A stretch of DNA of 64,000 bases, taken from assembly GCA_900642245.1 (NCBI GenBank), contig CAAAJI010000008.1:616655-680654 (forward strand), given 5' to 3'. Below the pieces are notes generated by a model. The model saw only the letters and a program-made list of their open reading frames with translations, searched no databases and had not been told where the DNA came from. The DNA is from Fragilaria radians. Taxonomy: Eukaryota > Bacillariophyta > Fragilariophyceae > Fragilariales > Fragilariaceae. Position 1 is the first letter of the stretch; the number at the start of each line of letters is the position of its first letter. A program made the translations under genes and the position numbers. Below are positions 47,781 to 60,400 of the stretch, piece after piece.

Positions 47781-48452
47781 TCACAATTCTTCCTCAGTGT
47801 TGGCAATACTTTTAAACCCAAAAGCAAGGATGAAACCACAAGTTGCTATACCAGAGTATAAAAGCAAGCCCATAATTACAAGATTTTGAGATTTTTCGAC
47901 CACATAGGCATCAAGGAATCTGCTAGTCGCCCAAGTTACTAACTCTACTCCGTCTTTATCTCTATTTTCCTCGGATGACACAATATCTATAATACTCGAA
48001 ATCACAACTGGTGATGCAGGGAGACTATATCCGATTAACTTTCGAGCTATCCACCCAATCATTCCATTATTTGTCAACACAGAATCCAAAATGGAGTGTG
48101 TACGCCGTAATGTCTCGAGGGCAGATCGCAAGCTAATGGGATTCTTTTTGCCACCAATGACTTTTGCTACAGATTTGTAAATCTTTCTTCCAATCGCATC
48201 CGCGAAACCTCGTCGAAAGAAGATTTCACGAGCCGCTGAGATCAAACCGAGAGCAAGACCTAGGGGGCCTAGGACGAATACAGCATCAGCAAGTAACACT
48301 AACCATGTAACAAAGGCATAATCAATTATCGATGCAACAATAATTCCTACACCAGTAAAGATAAGCCACCCAAGAAAAAGACGCTGTGTCAAAATGAAAA
48401 GGATTGAAGAAGCGCTAGGGATATTCGTGGGCTGTTCGTCAATGTCATTCAT
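47781..48452 (-). CDS. Multi-helix membrane protein, unknown function
   Basis: A single-exon protein of 223 residues. Two or three adjoining hydrophobic helices occupy residues 22-75 (LFLGWLIFTGVGIIVASII, then WLVLLADAVFVLGPLGLALGLI). A positively charged stretch with EIFFRRGFADAIGRKIYK and an amphipathic middle region follow. A last membrane helix lies at about 190-213 (LVIMGLLLYSGIATCGFILAFG). The tail ends in EEEL. No signal peptide or known motif was recognised. The charge pattern suggests an endomembrane or plastid-envelope protein, but this is inference. The long open frame supports a real gene. Confidence 0.7.
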   Translation of the reverse strand: MNDIDEQPTNIPSASSILFILTQRLFLGWLIFTGVGIIVASIIDYAFVTWLVLLADAVFVLGPLGLALGLISAAREIFFRRGFADAIGRKIYKSVAKVIGGKKNPISLRSALETLRRTHSILDSVLTNNGMIGWIARKLIGYSLPASPVVISSIIDIVSSEENRDKDGVELVTWATSRFLDAYVVEKSQNLVIMGLLLYSGIATCGFILAFGFKSIANTEEEL

Positions 48453-49129
48453 ATGATTCTCAAAGGTGTCTAAATCTCTTTTTTTTGTGTCATATGCCCA
48501 TTGGTTTTACCTTAACCCTTTTACTTTTTGTTCATCTAGAGTTCGAGATATTTACTCTATATTCTTGCAATAGTAGTTGAACGTCTGTTCTATTTTGAAG
48601 TTTATACTATAGAATAATATTTTGAATTGTGAGATTAATACATTACTTTTCTAAAACAAACTAATCCTTTCTTGGCAATCCTAATATTGGTTTATTTACC
48701 ATTCCAAGTCATCCTTCAACCATTAAGATGTGCCAGAGATATTCTGATATATATATCTAGTTCTCAAACATGGCAAAGATTTAATATACAATGTTCTTTC
48801 ATAGCAAATCTAGATGAAGGATAAATTTAACGGTAAACTAGATTCATAACATTAGTTTATAAAAATGCCTATCAGAACCAAGATTTGAACCCAAGGTGAT
48901 TTTGATCAAGAAAATTACTTAACCAGTTCACTTGCTACTGTTAGAATTAAAGTTTATAAATAGTCACAATATCTTACTACAGTAAAAGCATGAGTTGAAC
49001 TAAAGTTGTGTCAGCTTAATCAAAGTTCATCTCCTCTTCCAATTTTTCAGATTCTAACCGTAATTAGTGACCTAGACATACAATACCAAAAGATTGAACT
49101 GAACCAATACCCTTTCCTATCCTGTACCA
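48453..49129. other. Intergenic stretch beside the copia nest
   Basis: AT-rich. It holds the promoter of the membrane protein gene and the sequence just beyond the end of the older copia element. A purine-rich tract (gaagaggaga on the minus strand, near 49035) might be its polypurine tract, but no LTR could be delimited. A decayed tRNA-like block lies at 48871-48940. Confidence 0.4.
48871..48940 (-). other. Decayed tRNA-like sequence
   Basis: On the minus strand, TAGCAAGTGAACTGG resembles a box A and GGGTTCAAATC resembles a box B, at about the normal distance. Between them ATTTT-CTTGATC-AAAAT forms a perfect 5-bp anticodon-type stem with a 7-base loop. The acceptor stem does not pair and the T stem is mostly wobble pairs, so it is not a working tRNA. 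It may be a tRNA pseudogene or the head of a SINE. Confidence 0.28.
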
Positions 49130-52100
49130 CATTCAAATTTGTCAATATTCCCTAAACATTTCTCTGCATGTATTGCCTAAAAATTTTGTGGTTGACATTT
49201 TTTGTAAGAATATTAGAATCATTGTTGTTTGTCTTGAAAATTTTTTCTGTTACGATTCCTTCCAAAAACATTCTCACGAATAAAATGGTATCGTGTGTCA
49301 ATGTGCCGACTTCGCACGCCAGTCAAAGAATTTTGCGACATAAATAGCGCATCAATATTGTCTGTTTTGGCCATTTGTATGGTCAATTTTTGGACGAAGT
49401 TTTAAGCAAAAATGTGTTGCATCAAACACAAATTTCACAACCCTCAACATCTCAAGGTAAGTTCCCATTGTCGCCCCATCCATACATTTGGACAACTCTC
49501 TTACAATATTACAAAGATCAGGTTATGAATATTTGTCAAATAAGGGAACATGCCAACTCCAGAGCAATACCTCTTCTGCAGTTCAATGTCAATTGATTCC
49601 GACAAACTATTTTAAATCTTGGAGTTCCAGGAGTTTTATAAACTCTTTTCTGTACTACTTCTTCCTCAAACTTATCTCTTAAATTGTTGATTAGATGCGG
49701 TTGAAGGATTAAAACTTCATTTTTCGATTCGTTCTCCAATACCCGACAACTCAGGTAATCAGTCAGATGCTTTGTAGCTTTGAGATTAAAGACACCTTCC
49801 TATAAATCAATAATCAACTTGGTAATTTGAGTTTTATTACCGATAACTAGACAATCATCATCAAAAATTCCGACGAGAATTACTCCGTTATCATCCCATT
49901 TGGCATACCATGGATCACTTATTTTCAACAAAACCAAAACTTTAAGCACTTCAACTAACCAAGTATTGATAAATAGTCCTTTTTAACTTGAAACACTCGT
50001 TCTCTTTAGTCTTCATACCTTCAGGGATATTCTTGTAGATTTCTTTCTGTAGATTTCCATGCAAAGACGCTGCCAAATTAACGTGGCAATCAACATAACG
50101 CGAAAGCTTACATCGTTGATTAGTGGACCCCTCTCATTAATATAGACACCGGGCACTTGACTTTATCCGCAAGCAACCATTCTTACTTTGAAAATTCCGT
50201 TTCGCTTAATTTTTAAGATCCATTTGCACTTAATGCATCTCCTGTCCTTAGGCACTCTTTTACTATTAACATCTCATACCTTTCTATTTTCCAAATCATT
50301 AAACTCCTTTTTGATCGCCAATCTCCACTTATCCCGGATAACAGGATCCTCACAATCCCAAGCTTCATCAAAAGTGGTAGGTTCTTTTTCAATAATGATC
50401 AAGAGGGTTGTTCCTTCCTTGTCCAAAATCTTTAATGATCTTGCATGCATCCGGATTAAAGCTACTTTCCAATTGCTTAAATACTTTTAAAGTAGTAGTA
50501 TTGTTGATATCTTGTGGAATTGAACTTACTATTGAATCTGAAACATCATAAGCCCTTTTGAATATAGTCAAGCCGTCCTCGTTATCACTCACATAATGGG
50601 AGACTGGTTCTTTCTTCTCCATCCAATCCTTTTGATATAATTTCAATCATTTAATATCTCTTGAATTCATAATATAATTGGTCTCTAAGTTCGACATTTC
50701 ATAGACATTGTTAGCATGATTAATTGAGTATCCATCAAACATTGAACATCACTCTTTGCAGTGACTACACGAATTTCTCCAAAGCACCTGTAGCTTTCCC
50801 GGACCCTTGGCTTTGTCCCAAATGTTAATTGATAGGGACTGTTCTTAATTGAGGTATTGTGAAAGAAAAAGGCAACCTTTCTAGCACACTCAGCCCAAAC
50901 ACCAGACCTTAGGGTGTCCTTTAGTCCCGCACCATTCAATGAAGCTCTAATCCTCCCATACAAGGTTTGAAATTTCCTTTCAACCTTACCATTTCATTGA
51001 GGCGTTCTAGGTCCTGATGACTCAAATATCATGCTCAAACCTCGCGTTCTGAAATGCTTTGTTCTCACCAGAGTCATCGCACAGGAAAAACATTCACCTC
51101 AATCCCAGCAATCTTCAAATCTGTATGCAACGCCGTTATTTTCGTTTTTAACTCATTCTTTGCCTTTAATAATATACTCCAGCAATAATCAGGACCCAAT
51201 ACATTGCTCCACCAAAGCTTACATCTCTCACGGAACTAATGTCAAGGTACATCCTTTCTCCAGGGACCTGACTCCCTCCTTTCCCCACTTTGTTGACATT
51301 TTTCCGTCTAGCCTTGGCTACAGTGCAGTCTTGGCAAACTTCAACATCACCCATTAACTTAAAGCCATGGATGTTGGCGGTCCTCTGCAACTTCTCTGTT
51401 CCACAGTGATCCAGCTTCTCATGAAACTTGTTTACATCAATGCGCTTATCATGGTCAGGTTTAGTTGCTGCGTGACAAAAAACTGGAGATGATTGAACCA
51501 ATACCCTAATTACTGAAACAAAACCATTTGTTGTGCAAAGGACCCTATCAAATGTGACCGAAACATGACCTTGGTTGAAATAGTCCAAGGAGTCTAAAGG
51601 GAATAAAAAAAGAAAGAGATAAAAAAGATTCTTGTAAAGTTGTAACTACTAACATTTCTTAAACATAAAAGATCACGATTCACAAATCTTCAATCCCTAA
51701 TGAATTAACCCTAAAACAGATAAAACAAATAGGTTGATAAAAAGGGATATCTCCAACAGTCCTTTTCTAGAGCAAATAGATACACCTTTGTTGCTCAAGG
51801 TGAAACGGTTGTTCAAAGCCCTGTTAAGACTAAACAGATTCACTCATAATTCCGGAACATACTTGACTTCGTGAAGGGTGATAACTCAACTTGATTCATC
51901 AAATTGAATCACATTGCATTTCTGACTTCCAACTTTTTTCAGTCATTTTCCTCCCGTTCACAAAAGAAATGTCCTTACAACTTTCTTTGACATCAAATAG
52001 ACCTTCCTTGAAGTTACAGTAGTGTCCACATGCTCCACTGTCGCAAATCCATATATCATTGGATAACAAATCTTTAAAGCCATATCACTTAGCCTTTGCA

Positions 52101-52373
52101 AGGAACATCTCACTCCAAATAGGGCATTCATCAACCTTTCTGCAGAAGGGAATCACGGTAACAGTGTTTTAATCAATCCTTTCAACTCACAAGATGAATG
52201 GCGTAAAGCAATAATGAGAGTGCAGCAACAGATTCCCAAATAAACTTAATGGAATATACAAAAGAGAACTAAACAGGTAGAGAACTTGTCTCTACACTTG
52301 ACAAAGATGAAAGTAGTTGAGATGGATAACTTAAGCAAACAAGTCGCAATAAAAATTGTGATTATTTGCTCTA
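49130..52373 (-). pseudogene. Ty1/copia element B: protease, integrase, RT and RNase H remnants
   Basis: Read from high to low coordinates. Protease remnant DIWICDSGACGHYC lies at about 52020-52055. The integrase zinc-finger region (HEKLDHCGTEKL...CQDC) and core start (YLDISS) lie in 51588-51166. Next comes CDDSGEN near 51070, and NGKVERKFQT after an in-frame stop near 50995. Reverse transcriptase runs from about 50390 to 49536, with VPKDRRCIKCKWI and the active site as FDDDCLVIG near 49850. RNase H is mostly deleted: KFVFDATHFCLKL jumps to TDNIDALFMSQNSLTGVRSRHIDTRYHF near 49370-49290. Gag is nearly absent. Many stops and frameshifts are present. It is older than element A and belongs to a related but distinct lineage. 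Confidence 0.87.
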
Positions 52374-52934
52374 TGTTAGACTATAGAAAGTACACAATGA
52401 AGAATTATGATCTATTTTAAGCCATTTTCTATTTAGCCTTGTGTAGTTTAGAGCTTCTCTCAAGAGATGTTCTTGAACTCCTTTCAAGAGATGTTTGATA
52501 TATCTTCTCTTGAAGATTTTGACCTTTCTAGAACCTTTCGGCCCAAATGATTCGGCAAGTCTCTGCAACTTGTGAATAAGGATAAGTTGGCATGTCAATG
52601 CAGACACGTTGGCTGTCAATAAGGAATAAGTAAATTATTCTTCAAACTCTTTTAATCTTAGAGAATTGGATTTCTAATTATTCTTTAAATAGATTGTTTA
52701 TTCGTGCCGTCTAGTTTAGATCTGGTACTGGATTGTATATATATACTTTTCCATTTTTAAGTAACGCTTGATTTTCACTAGGGTTGTCTTATGAATGATC
52801 ATCATCTATAAAAGGAGAGAAAAAATGCACCTTATCCAAAGTTAGATGAGTAAATTCAAGAACATTATGATTCTACTACTATATACTATGCACTAACGGT
52901 AATGGACATCTCCTTATACCAGTACACGCTCACA
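52374..52934 (-). repeat. Copia LTR shared by elements A and B
   Basis: A 561-bp LTR on the minus strand. It begins TGTGAGCG just after the purine-rich end of element A (gaatgcgtgagaga) and ends CTAACA. Directly after it comes tagagca, the position of a primer-binding site for element B. Diverged pieces of the same LTR occur at 9037-9296 (end part) and 35942-35996 (start part), and those pieces support the two boundaries independently. Only one LTR separates two internal regions, which suggests recombination between elements. Confidence 0.72.
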
Positions 52935-55500
52935 TCTCTCACGCATTCTTCAATATCCTAATTTCTCTATTGGGTAACCTAAACAAATATAAACTATATG
53001 GGTTAATTTGTTAAATATCCTCCAAAACATTCTTGGAATGCTTCTGGTATAACTCCTGATTAACATTCTTTGTAGATAAATCGGAATGATTTTTGAGCGA
53101 ACGGACAAATTCGATCTTGATAAAACCGTCTTCAATGAATTCACGAACAAAATGATAACGTGTGTCCAAGTGTCTAGTTTGAACACCAGTAGAAGCATTT
53201 TCTGACATGAAAATGGCACCAATGTTATCTGTTTTGACAATAATTGGTAATTTTACATTCACATGGATATCTCCCAACGAGTAGTAAATAAACTTGATTC
53301 CTTTGCAGCTTCAGATATCGCGACGTATTCAGCTTCTGTTCTTGATAGAGTGACTCTTTTTTGTGCCTTTGATTGCCAACAAATAGGTACGTTTAAAAGA
53401 TAAATGATGAATCCTGTGACGCTAATTCTTGTTTCTGGGTCTACTGCCCAATCACTATCACAAAAAAGCATTAGGTTCCACTCCATATTGTTGTGTGTTT
53501 TTGGTTCAAGCTTTAAACCAAAGGATTTGCTGTCAATTATGAACTTTATGACGCAAAGCAATTCCTCATATGCCACCCAAGTAGCAGAATCTATACATTT
53601 TGAAAGCTCATAAACATATCAGGTCGTGAGTATTTGCTGAGTTACAACAACATGCCAACTCCTGAGCAATATTTCTTCTGAGAATCAACATCCAACACTT
53701 CCATGTCTGCAGTTGGTTTCTGAATTTTGAAATTTGGTGTTCCTGGAGTTTTATAATCCGTTTATTGAGTACTTCTGGTTCAAATTTTTCTATCAAATGA
53801 TTCACTAAATGTGGCTGGATGATAACCAATTTATGTTTGTTTTTGGATTCAGCAATGTGGCAACTCAAATAATCAGTCATTCTTAAATTAATCTTTAAAT
53901 TAAATGCATGATGCTTCAAAGCTTCAACCAACCTTGTGATGCTTTGTTCCCTTCCAATAACTAGGCAATCATCAACGTACATGCCTATAAACAAAACATT
54001 TTCAATTTTGTTGTCCCATTTGGTCAATAGACACGGATCAGACTTACTTCCAGTAAAGCTAATAACTTTTAAGACTTCAATCAATCTTTGATAAACCTTT
54101 CTAGCGCTATGTTCCCGAACGTAGATTGTCTTTTGTATAATCAATTTTTTTATTATCGCCAACATTCAACACATAAGGTATATCCATATAGATTTCTTTT
54201 GTCTAACTTGCCATATAGGAATGCAGTTTCAATGTCAATGATTATAGACTTCAGATTCCAAACAAGTTTAGCAAAAAGTAAGAGTCTAAAACTTACGTTG
54301 TTGATGGCTGGAGCAAACATTTCTCCAAATCAACTCCATCTACTTGACTGAAACCACTAGCCACAAGTCTTGCGCAAAAAGTACCACTTCTTTTAACTAT
54401 AAATATCCACTTGTTCTTAATGCATCTTCTATCTTTAGGAACTTGTACTTCATCAATCACTTTCCAAACTCCGTTGTTCTTCATATTACTGAGTTCCTTG
54501 TTGATTGCTTCTCTCCATAGTCTTTGATGTTTTCATCCTTATTGTTCCGTGCTTCATGAATTGATGATGGTTCACAAAATTTGGAAGTACTAAACAGATC
54601 AAGATTAACTTGTTCAACAGAAATTTCCTGCCCCTCCTTATGATTGTCAATTGCCTGCCTTGCTTGGGGATTGAACCAACCTTCCAACTTCTTCAATGCA
54701 CGGAGCACCTTTTCATTTGTTTTAACATTATTTCCATCCATAACTTCCACATTATTCTTGTTATCATACACTTGACGAATATTGCTTCAGGTTGGTAGTT
54801 CAATGACATCATCTTCATCCATGGAAGTTTTAGATCTATCAATTACCCAGTCCTTGTAGGCTTTATTAAGCCAGATGATATCTCTTGAATGAATGATTGT
54901 ATGAGTTTCAAGATTTAACAATCGAAACACATCACGACAGTGATTCTTGGCACAACCCACGAAAATGCATGAAGTTCCCCGATTTGTTAACTTAGATTGA
55001 ATCTTCTTCTTTGTAGTAGCTACAGCGACGTCACTAAACATCTTCATCTTGAAGTTGAAGACTGGTTTGCTTCCATGCAACAACTAATAAGGGCTTTTTG
55101 TTTTGGACTTTGAAGTGACTACATTGGATAAATAGGTAGATGTCATGGCACATTCAATCCTGCACAATTCAACATTGAAAAATTCCTTCCAAAAAAGGTC
55201 TGAAACTTCCTCTCTACCTTGCCATTCCTCTGAGGAGTCCTTGGGCCCAAAAATTCAAATATAACACCAAAGGGCTTAATTGCGGGATCTTCCTTCATAA
55301 TCTTATTTTCACCTGCATTGTCACATTGAAGGTACTTAACTGTATGATCTGCAATTTTCAAATCAGTTAACAGGGTCTTTACTTTCCCTTTTTAGTCTGA
55401 TTTGCTTTTCAGGATAAAACTCCAACAATAAGTGCCCAAAATTTAGCACCTACAATACGTTTGTGTTGGATTGAACTTATATAAAAGGGAAGAAGGGGAC
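52935..55500 (-). pseudogene. Ty1/copia element A: integrase, RT and RNase H, broken
   Basis: Read from high to low coordinates. The integrase core starts at about 55490 (DISSIQHKRIVGAKFW), with CDNAGEN near 55310 and NGKVERKFQT near 55220, so the D, D and E positions survive. The spliceable-looking region VFNFKMKMFSDVAV...SCIFVGCAKNHCRDVFRL follows (about 55065-54915). Reverse transcriptase runs from 54484 (WKVIDEVQVPKDRRCIKNKW) to 53608, with the active site MYVDDCLVIG near 53980. RNase H follows, with CDSDWAVDPETRISVTGF and TEAEYVAISEAAKE in 53259-53576, and TDNIGAIFMSENASTGVQTRHLD from about 53240, ending at 53011. Gag, protease and the integrase zinc finger are missing, and stops and frameshifts separate the blocks. 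It is better preserved than element B. Confidence 0.9.
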
Positions 55501-55539
55501 GAGAAGCAAGAAGAAAGGTATTCTCGTAAGAGTTGTAGT

Positions 55540-55666
55540 AACTAAAAATTCGATCTCTCATGCATTCTTCAATATCCGAATATCCCTATTTGATAACCTA
55601 AACAAATATAAACTAAATGGGTAAATTATGAGGGATATCTTCAATATGTACTAACGGATTACGGCT
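55540..55666 (-). repeat. 3' end fragment of a third copia copy
   Basis: On the minus strand, ttgaagatatccctcataatttaccc and then tagtttatatttgtttaggtta...gatattgaagaatgcatgagagat match the RNase H end and polypurine region of element A at 52935-53020. Similarity stops exactly where the LTR of element A starts. The fragment therefore marks another insertion or a recombination junction. It sits between the integrase of element A and the Helitron-like fragment. Confidence 0.7.
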
Positions 55667-56023
55667 TTACAATGATTCATATAGTACTTGAGTGGAAGAT
55701 GTATCAAGATCAGAAAGTGTAGAAGCCTTCCACCACATAAAAGGATCCAAGAAATAAATTTCACAAAATCGAGGATCATTTCCTTGTTCAGCATAAGGAT
55801 TACCAATTCTACAATAGATCTCAACATTAACCCTGAAAGTGTAAGAACCAATTGATTCACTTGAAAGAGTGTGAGTGAAATGCCTTGATTTTTTTCTTCT
55901 ATTATTAATAAAGCTACTTGATTGAGAAGAAAGACATGAGGAAGAAGGAAAAAGAGAAGGATAAGGAGGTAAATATGTGATTTTCCAACACTTGAATGCT
56001 AGCATTCTTGATGCATCCGTCAA
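55667..56023 (-). pseudogene. Helitron RepHel fragment (N-terminal helitron-like region)
   Basis: An open frame of 118 codons, whose downstream half reads GSYTFRVNVEIYCRIG...EQGNDPRFCEIYFLD...STLSDLDTSSTQVLYESL. The order Y-F-R-V-x-G-x-I/V-Y-x-R-I-G, then Q/D-P-x-F-x-x-I/L-Y, then a leucine helix is typical of the stretch that precedes the Helitron-like N domain of RepHel proteins. The Rep HUH motif and the helicase are absent, so this is a small remnant. The upstream half is Ser-rich and may not belong to it. The assignment rests on pattern memory and needs a profile search. Confidence 0.6.
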
Positions 56024-57464
56024 ATATTCAAAATATTGTCATTCATTTCGTCAATCTTGCATAAGCAATAATCAGAGCCATTTTTTTACTATTAGTACTA
56101 GTATATGTAGTAGTGAATGTAAAGTCTAACATAAATGGTAATAAATGAAAATTGAATGAAACCAGAAAAAATTACATAGTCAACAGGCATTAAAAATGAT
56201 AGAAACAATACAGAGATAAAGGTAAAGAATAAAGAAGGAATACAAGTGTTTGGAAGAGGAAAGTTAATGAAAGAAAAAATGAATAAAATTAAACACATGA
56301 CTATATTTCATGAACGAGACTAAATCAAATTATCGTTTATTTTCTATGCCATGCTTATTCAATCCAGATCATTGCGATGTCTTTGCCTTATAGTGCTGCT
56401 GTCCTAGGGCTGCTGTCACATTCAATGCAAGTCAATATTATTCATTGTCAAGGTATTGGCACAGTGTACGCTATCAAGTGATTGCTGTTGAGGTCAAATA
56501 TGCTTGACCGCCAAGTCATTGACATATCAAAGGAAGTCATTGATTTTGAATTCCGGACCTGATATTGGCAAGTGGTTGCGGTCAGCATGTGGAAAGACTT
56601 TAGTTGTTCGTAGCATGATATTATTTTTGCAGCATGATGATCGGAATCAACGTAAATTAAATCGATCGAAAAGATTAGAGTCAGGAAAAACAAGCTAATG
56701 ACGGTGCAAACTGACTAGAATAAGAAAACAGATTGGAGGAATATTTAAGGTAACTTTTAATGAAATTTTATTGGTCTTAGGAGTGATAAATCTTACCTTC
56801 CCTGCTGCTTTAAAATTCCGCCTTGGTATCTTGACCAAACCTGAAAAGAATTACCTAGCATTTTTTTTGTTAAGAAATCTAAGAGAACGCGAAAAATTAC
56901 TCAGCAAACCGAAATCACACCTTGGTCCTACAAAGAGGTGGCTTTTTACAACGGTGACTGCTGAGAAATTATCAACTCTTGCAATATAACTTATTCCAAA
57001 TTTCTTAGCTTGTTTTCCTTAACTTTTCTATTCTCTCCCTGTTAGATGCAATGTAACTTCATTTGAGTCAAATTGTTTGTACATCACAAAAATGTAGCAG
57101 TTCTTCCCAAATTGGTGCAAAAGTATCACGATAGACCGATAAACCATTTAAACAAAGAGCTTCACCTTCAATATTTGACATACAACGTCTATCGACTTTC
57201 AGTTAAAGAATTAAATGTTGATTATTACCTGAATCCCACTAATGTGACAATCTATGTTATACCTCTAGCGCACAATGATTTTAAGTGAAATAGACACTTC
57301 ATACAGGAAATCAAAGGTTTGTGAGAGACAAATACAATGACCTTATTTTACAGCTACGGGTGGGAAAGTTATCAACGGAAACAATCACAGAAGCGTGATC
57401 ATTCCCATTAGTACTTCAATTATGTTGAAAATATGACAAATATCATGAGACAAAGAATCCTGCT
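56024..57464. other. Intergenic, no gene supported
   Basis: AT-rich spacer between the transposon nest and the 3' end of the GT8 gene. Open frames at 56771-56989 and 57073-57288 (+) are short and unrecognised. Confidence 0.45.
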
Positions 57465-60400
57465 CTAAGTTGATTTATCTAAAAGAAGCACGCCTTCGTT
57501 CCACTTCATCCGCCAGAGTTGGAGACACCACTCTGGGACAACATAATCCGCTGTCATATTTATGGCGATCCACATTTCTTCAGAAATAATCTCAGGCAGT
57601 ACCTCCATCTTGGCATCCTTGCTAAGACCGTGAAAAAACCACGCTTCCCATGGCTTTGGCTTTCCGGCATAATGAACTATGGAACATTCTTCATGGGAGT
57701 CTTTTGGATGGTGCTGTGTTCGAAGATTAAAAGGAGAATATATACTTGTGGGGAAAAAACTTGCTGGGAATCGCTCTGTGTACTCTATGAAAACATCTTG
57801 ATCGGTTGTAATGTGACGTTTCATCTTCGTCAGCTCCTCTATTTCTGAACACTTTCCATTGCATGTACCATTGCGAACCATAGATACCATGTAATTGTAA
57901 ATGCTTGTGCTTGGTCTAACCAACATTACTCCATTATTGAAGTAACCTTGATTTCCAGAGGCTAGAATATGTATCTCAGGATTCGAATTGAAAACATTGA
58001 GTTCATTTTCCATACATTCCAAAAGGTTTCCCCTTGCTATTGCGTCTGTATCAATGTAGAAAGCCACATCGCACTCTACAATATCTGGCTGAAACAAAAG
58101 AAACTTTGAATACACACCCTCCCAACGTGGGCTTTTGTATTCGAGAGAGTCTATCGCGTCTGCCAATTCTGGAGGAATGTCTAAACGCTTAACTTGAGCG
58201 CCCAAAGTCTCCAGCATCGAAACTTCGGTGTCACTGATCGTTGTATTCCCCACAATCATAACCAGCGGAGGAAGTGATGCTGACTTCATGGATTCAGATA
58301 AGGATTCCATCAATGCCACGGCTCCAGGAAAGTAGCCATCATTGCACAGAAATATTACAAAACGTAGCGTCTCCGTAGCTACTTTTTCCTCGGTTAACGA
58401 CTTCAAATTTGTGACTGCTCGATTCCAGCTATTTCGCCACACTTGGAGACACCACTCGGGGACAACATAATCCGCTGTCATATTAATGGCGATCCACATT
58501 TCTTCAGAAATAATCTCAGGCAGTACCTCCATCTTGGTATTCTTACTAAGATCGTGAAAAAACCACGCTTCCCATGGCTTTGGCTTTCCGGCATAATGAA
58601 CTATGGAACATTCTTCATGGGAGTCTTTTGGATGGTGCTGTGTTCGAAGATTAAAAGAAGAATATCTACTAGTGGGAAGAAAGCTTGCTGGAAATCGCTC
58701 TGTGTACTCTATGAAAACATCTTGATCGGTTGCAATGTGACGTTTCATCTTCGTCAGCTCCTCTATTTCTGAACACTTTCCATTGCATGTACCATTGCGA
58801 ACCATAGATACCATGTAATTGTAAATGCTTGTGCTTGGTCTAACCAACATTACTCCATTATTGAAGTAACCTCGATTTCCAGAGGCTAAAATATGTATCT
58901 CAGGATTCGAATTGAAAACATTGAGTTCATTTTCCATACATTCCAAAAGGTTTCCCCTTGCTATTGCGTCTGTATCAATGTAGAAAGCCACATCGCACTC
59001 TACAATATCTGGCTGAAACAAAAGAAACTTTGAATACACACCCTCCCAACGTGGGCTTTTGTGTCCGAGAGAGTGTATCGCGTTTGCCAATTCTGGAGGA
59101 ATGTCTAAACGCTTAACTTGAGCGCCCAAAGTCTCCAGCATCGAAACTTCGGTGTCACTGATCGTTGTATTCCCCACAATCATAACCAGCGGAGGAAGTG
59201 ATGCTGACTTCATGGATTCAGATAAGGATTCCATCAATGCCACGGCTCCAGGAAAGTAGCCATCATTGCACAGAAATATTACAAAACGTAGCGTCTCCGT
59301 AGCTACTTTTTCCTCGGTTAACGACTTCAAATTTGTGACTGCTTGATTCCAGCTATTTCGCCATACTTGAAGACACCACTCTGGGACAACATAATCCGCT
59401 GTCATATTTATGGCGATCCACATTTCTTCAGAAATAATCTCAGGTAGTAACTCCATCTTGGTATCCTTACTAAGACCTTGGAAAAACCACGCTTCCCATG
59501 GCTTTGGCTTTCCGGCATAATGAACTATGGAACATTCTTCATGGGAGTCTTTTGGATGGTGCTGTGTTCGAAGATTAAAAGGAGAATATATACTTGTGGG
59601 GAAAAAACTTGCTGGGAATCGCTCTGTGTACTCTATGAAAACATCTTGATCGGTTGTAATGTGACGTTTCATCTTCGTCAGCTCCTCTATTTCTGAACAC
59701 TTTCCATTGCATGTACCATTGCGAACCATAGATACCATGTAATTGTAAATGCTTGTGCTTGGTCTAACCAACATTACTCCATTATTGAAGTAACCTTGAT
59801 TTCCAGAGGCTAGAATATGTATCTCAGGATTCGAATTGAAAACATTGAGTTCATTTTCCATACATTCCAAAAGGTTTCCCCTTGCTATTGCGTCTGTATC
59901 AATGTAGAAAGCCACATCGCACTCTACAATATCTGGCTGAAACAAAAGAAACTTTGAATACACACCCTCCCAACGTAGGCTTTTGTATTCGAGAGAGTCT
60001 ATCGCGTCTGCCAGTTCTGGAGGAATATCTAAACGCTTAACTTGAGCGCCCAAAGTCTCCAGCATCGAAACTTCGGTGTCACTGATCGTTGTATTCCCCA
60101 CAATCATAACCAGCGGAGGAAGTGATGCTGACTTCATGGATTCAGATAAGGATTCCATCAACGCCACAGCTCCAGGAAAGTAGCCATCATTGCACAGAAA
60201 TATTACAAAACGTAGCGTCTCCGTAGCTACTTCTTCCTCTACTAACAACTTCAACTTTATGACTGCTTGATTCCAGCTATTTCGCCATACTTGAAGACAC
60301 CACTCTGGGACAACGTAATCAGATGTCTTATTTATGGCAATCCACATTTCTTCAGAAATAATCTCAGGTAGTAACTCCATCTTGGCATCCTTGCTACGAC

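Noticed and set aside
55667..56023. Treating the 118-codon frame as an intact host gene
   Set aside because: Its recognisable half fits a fragment of a Helitron protein and it lies within a transposon nest.
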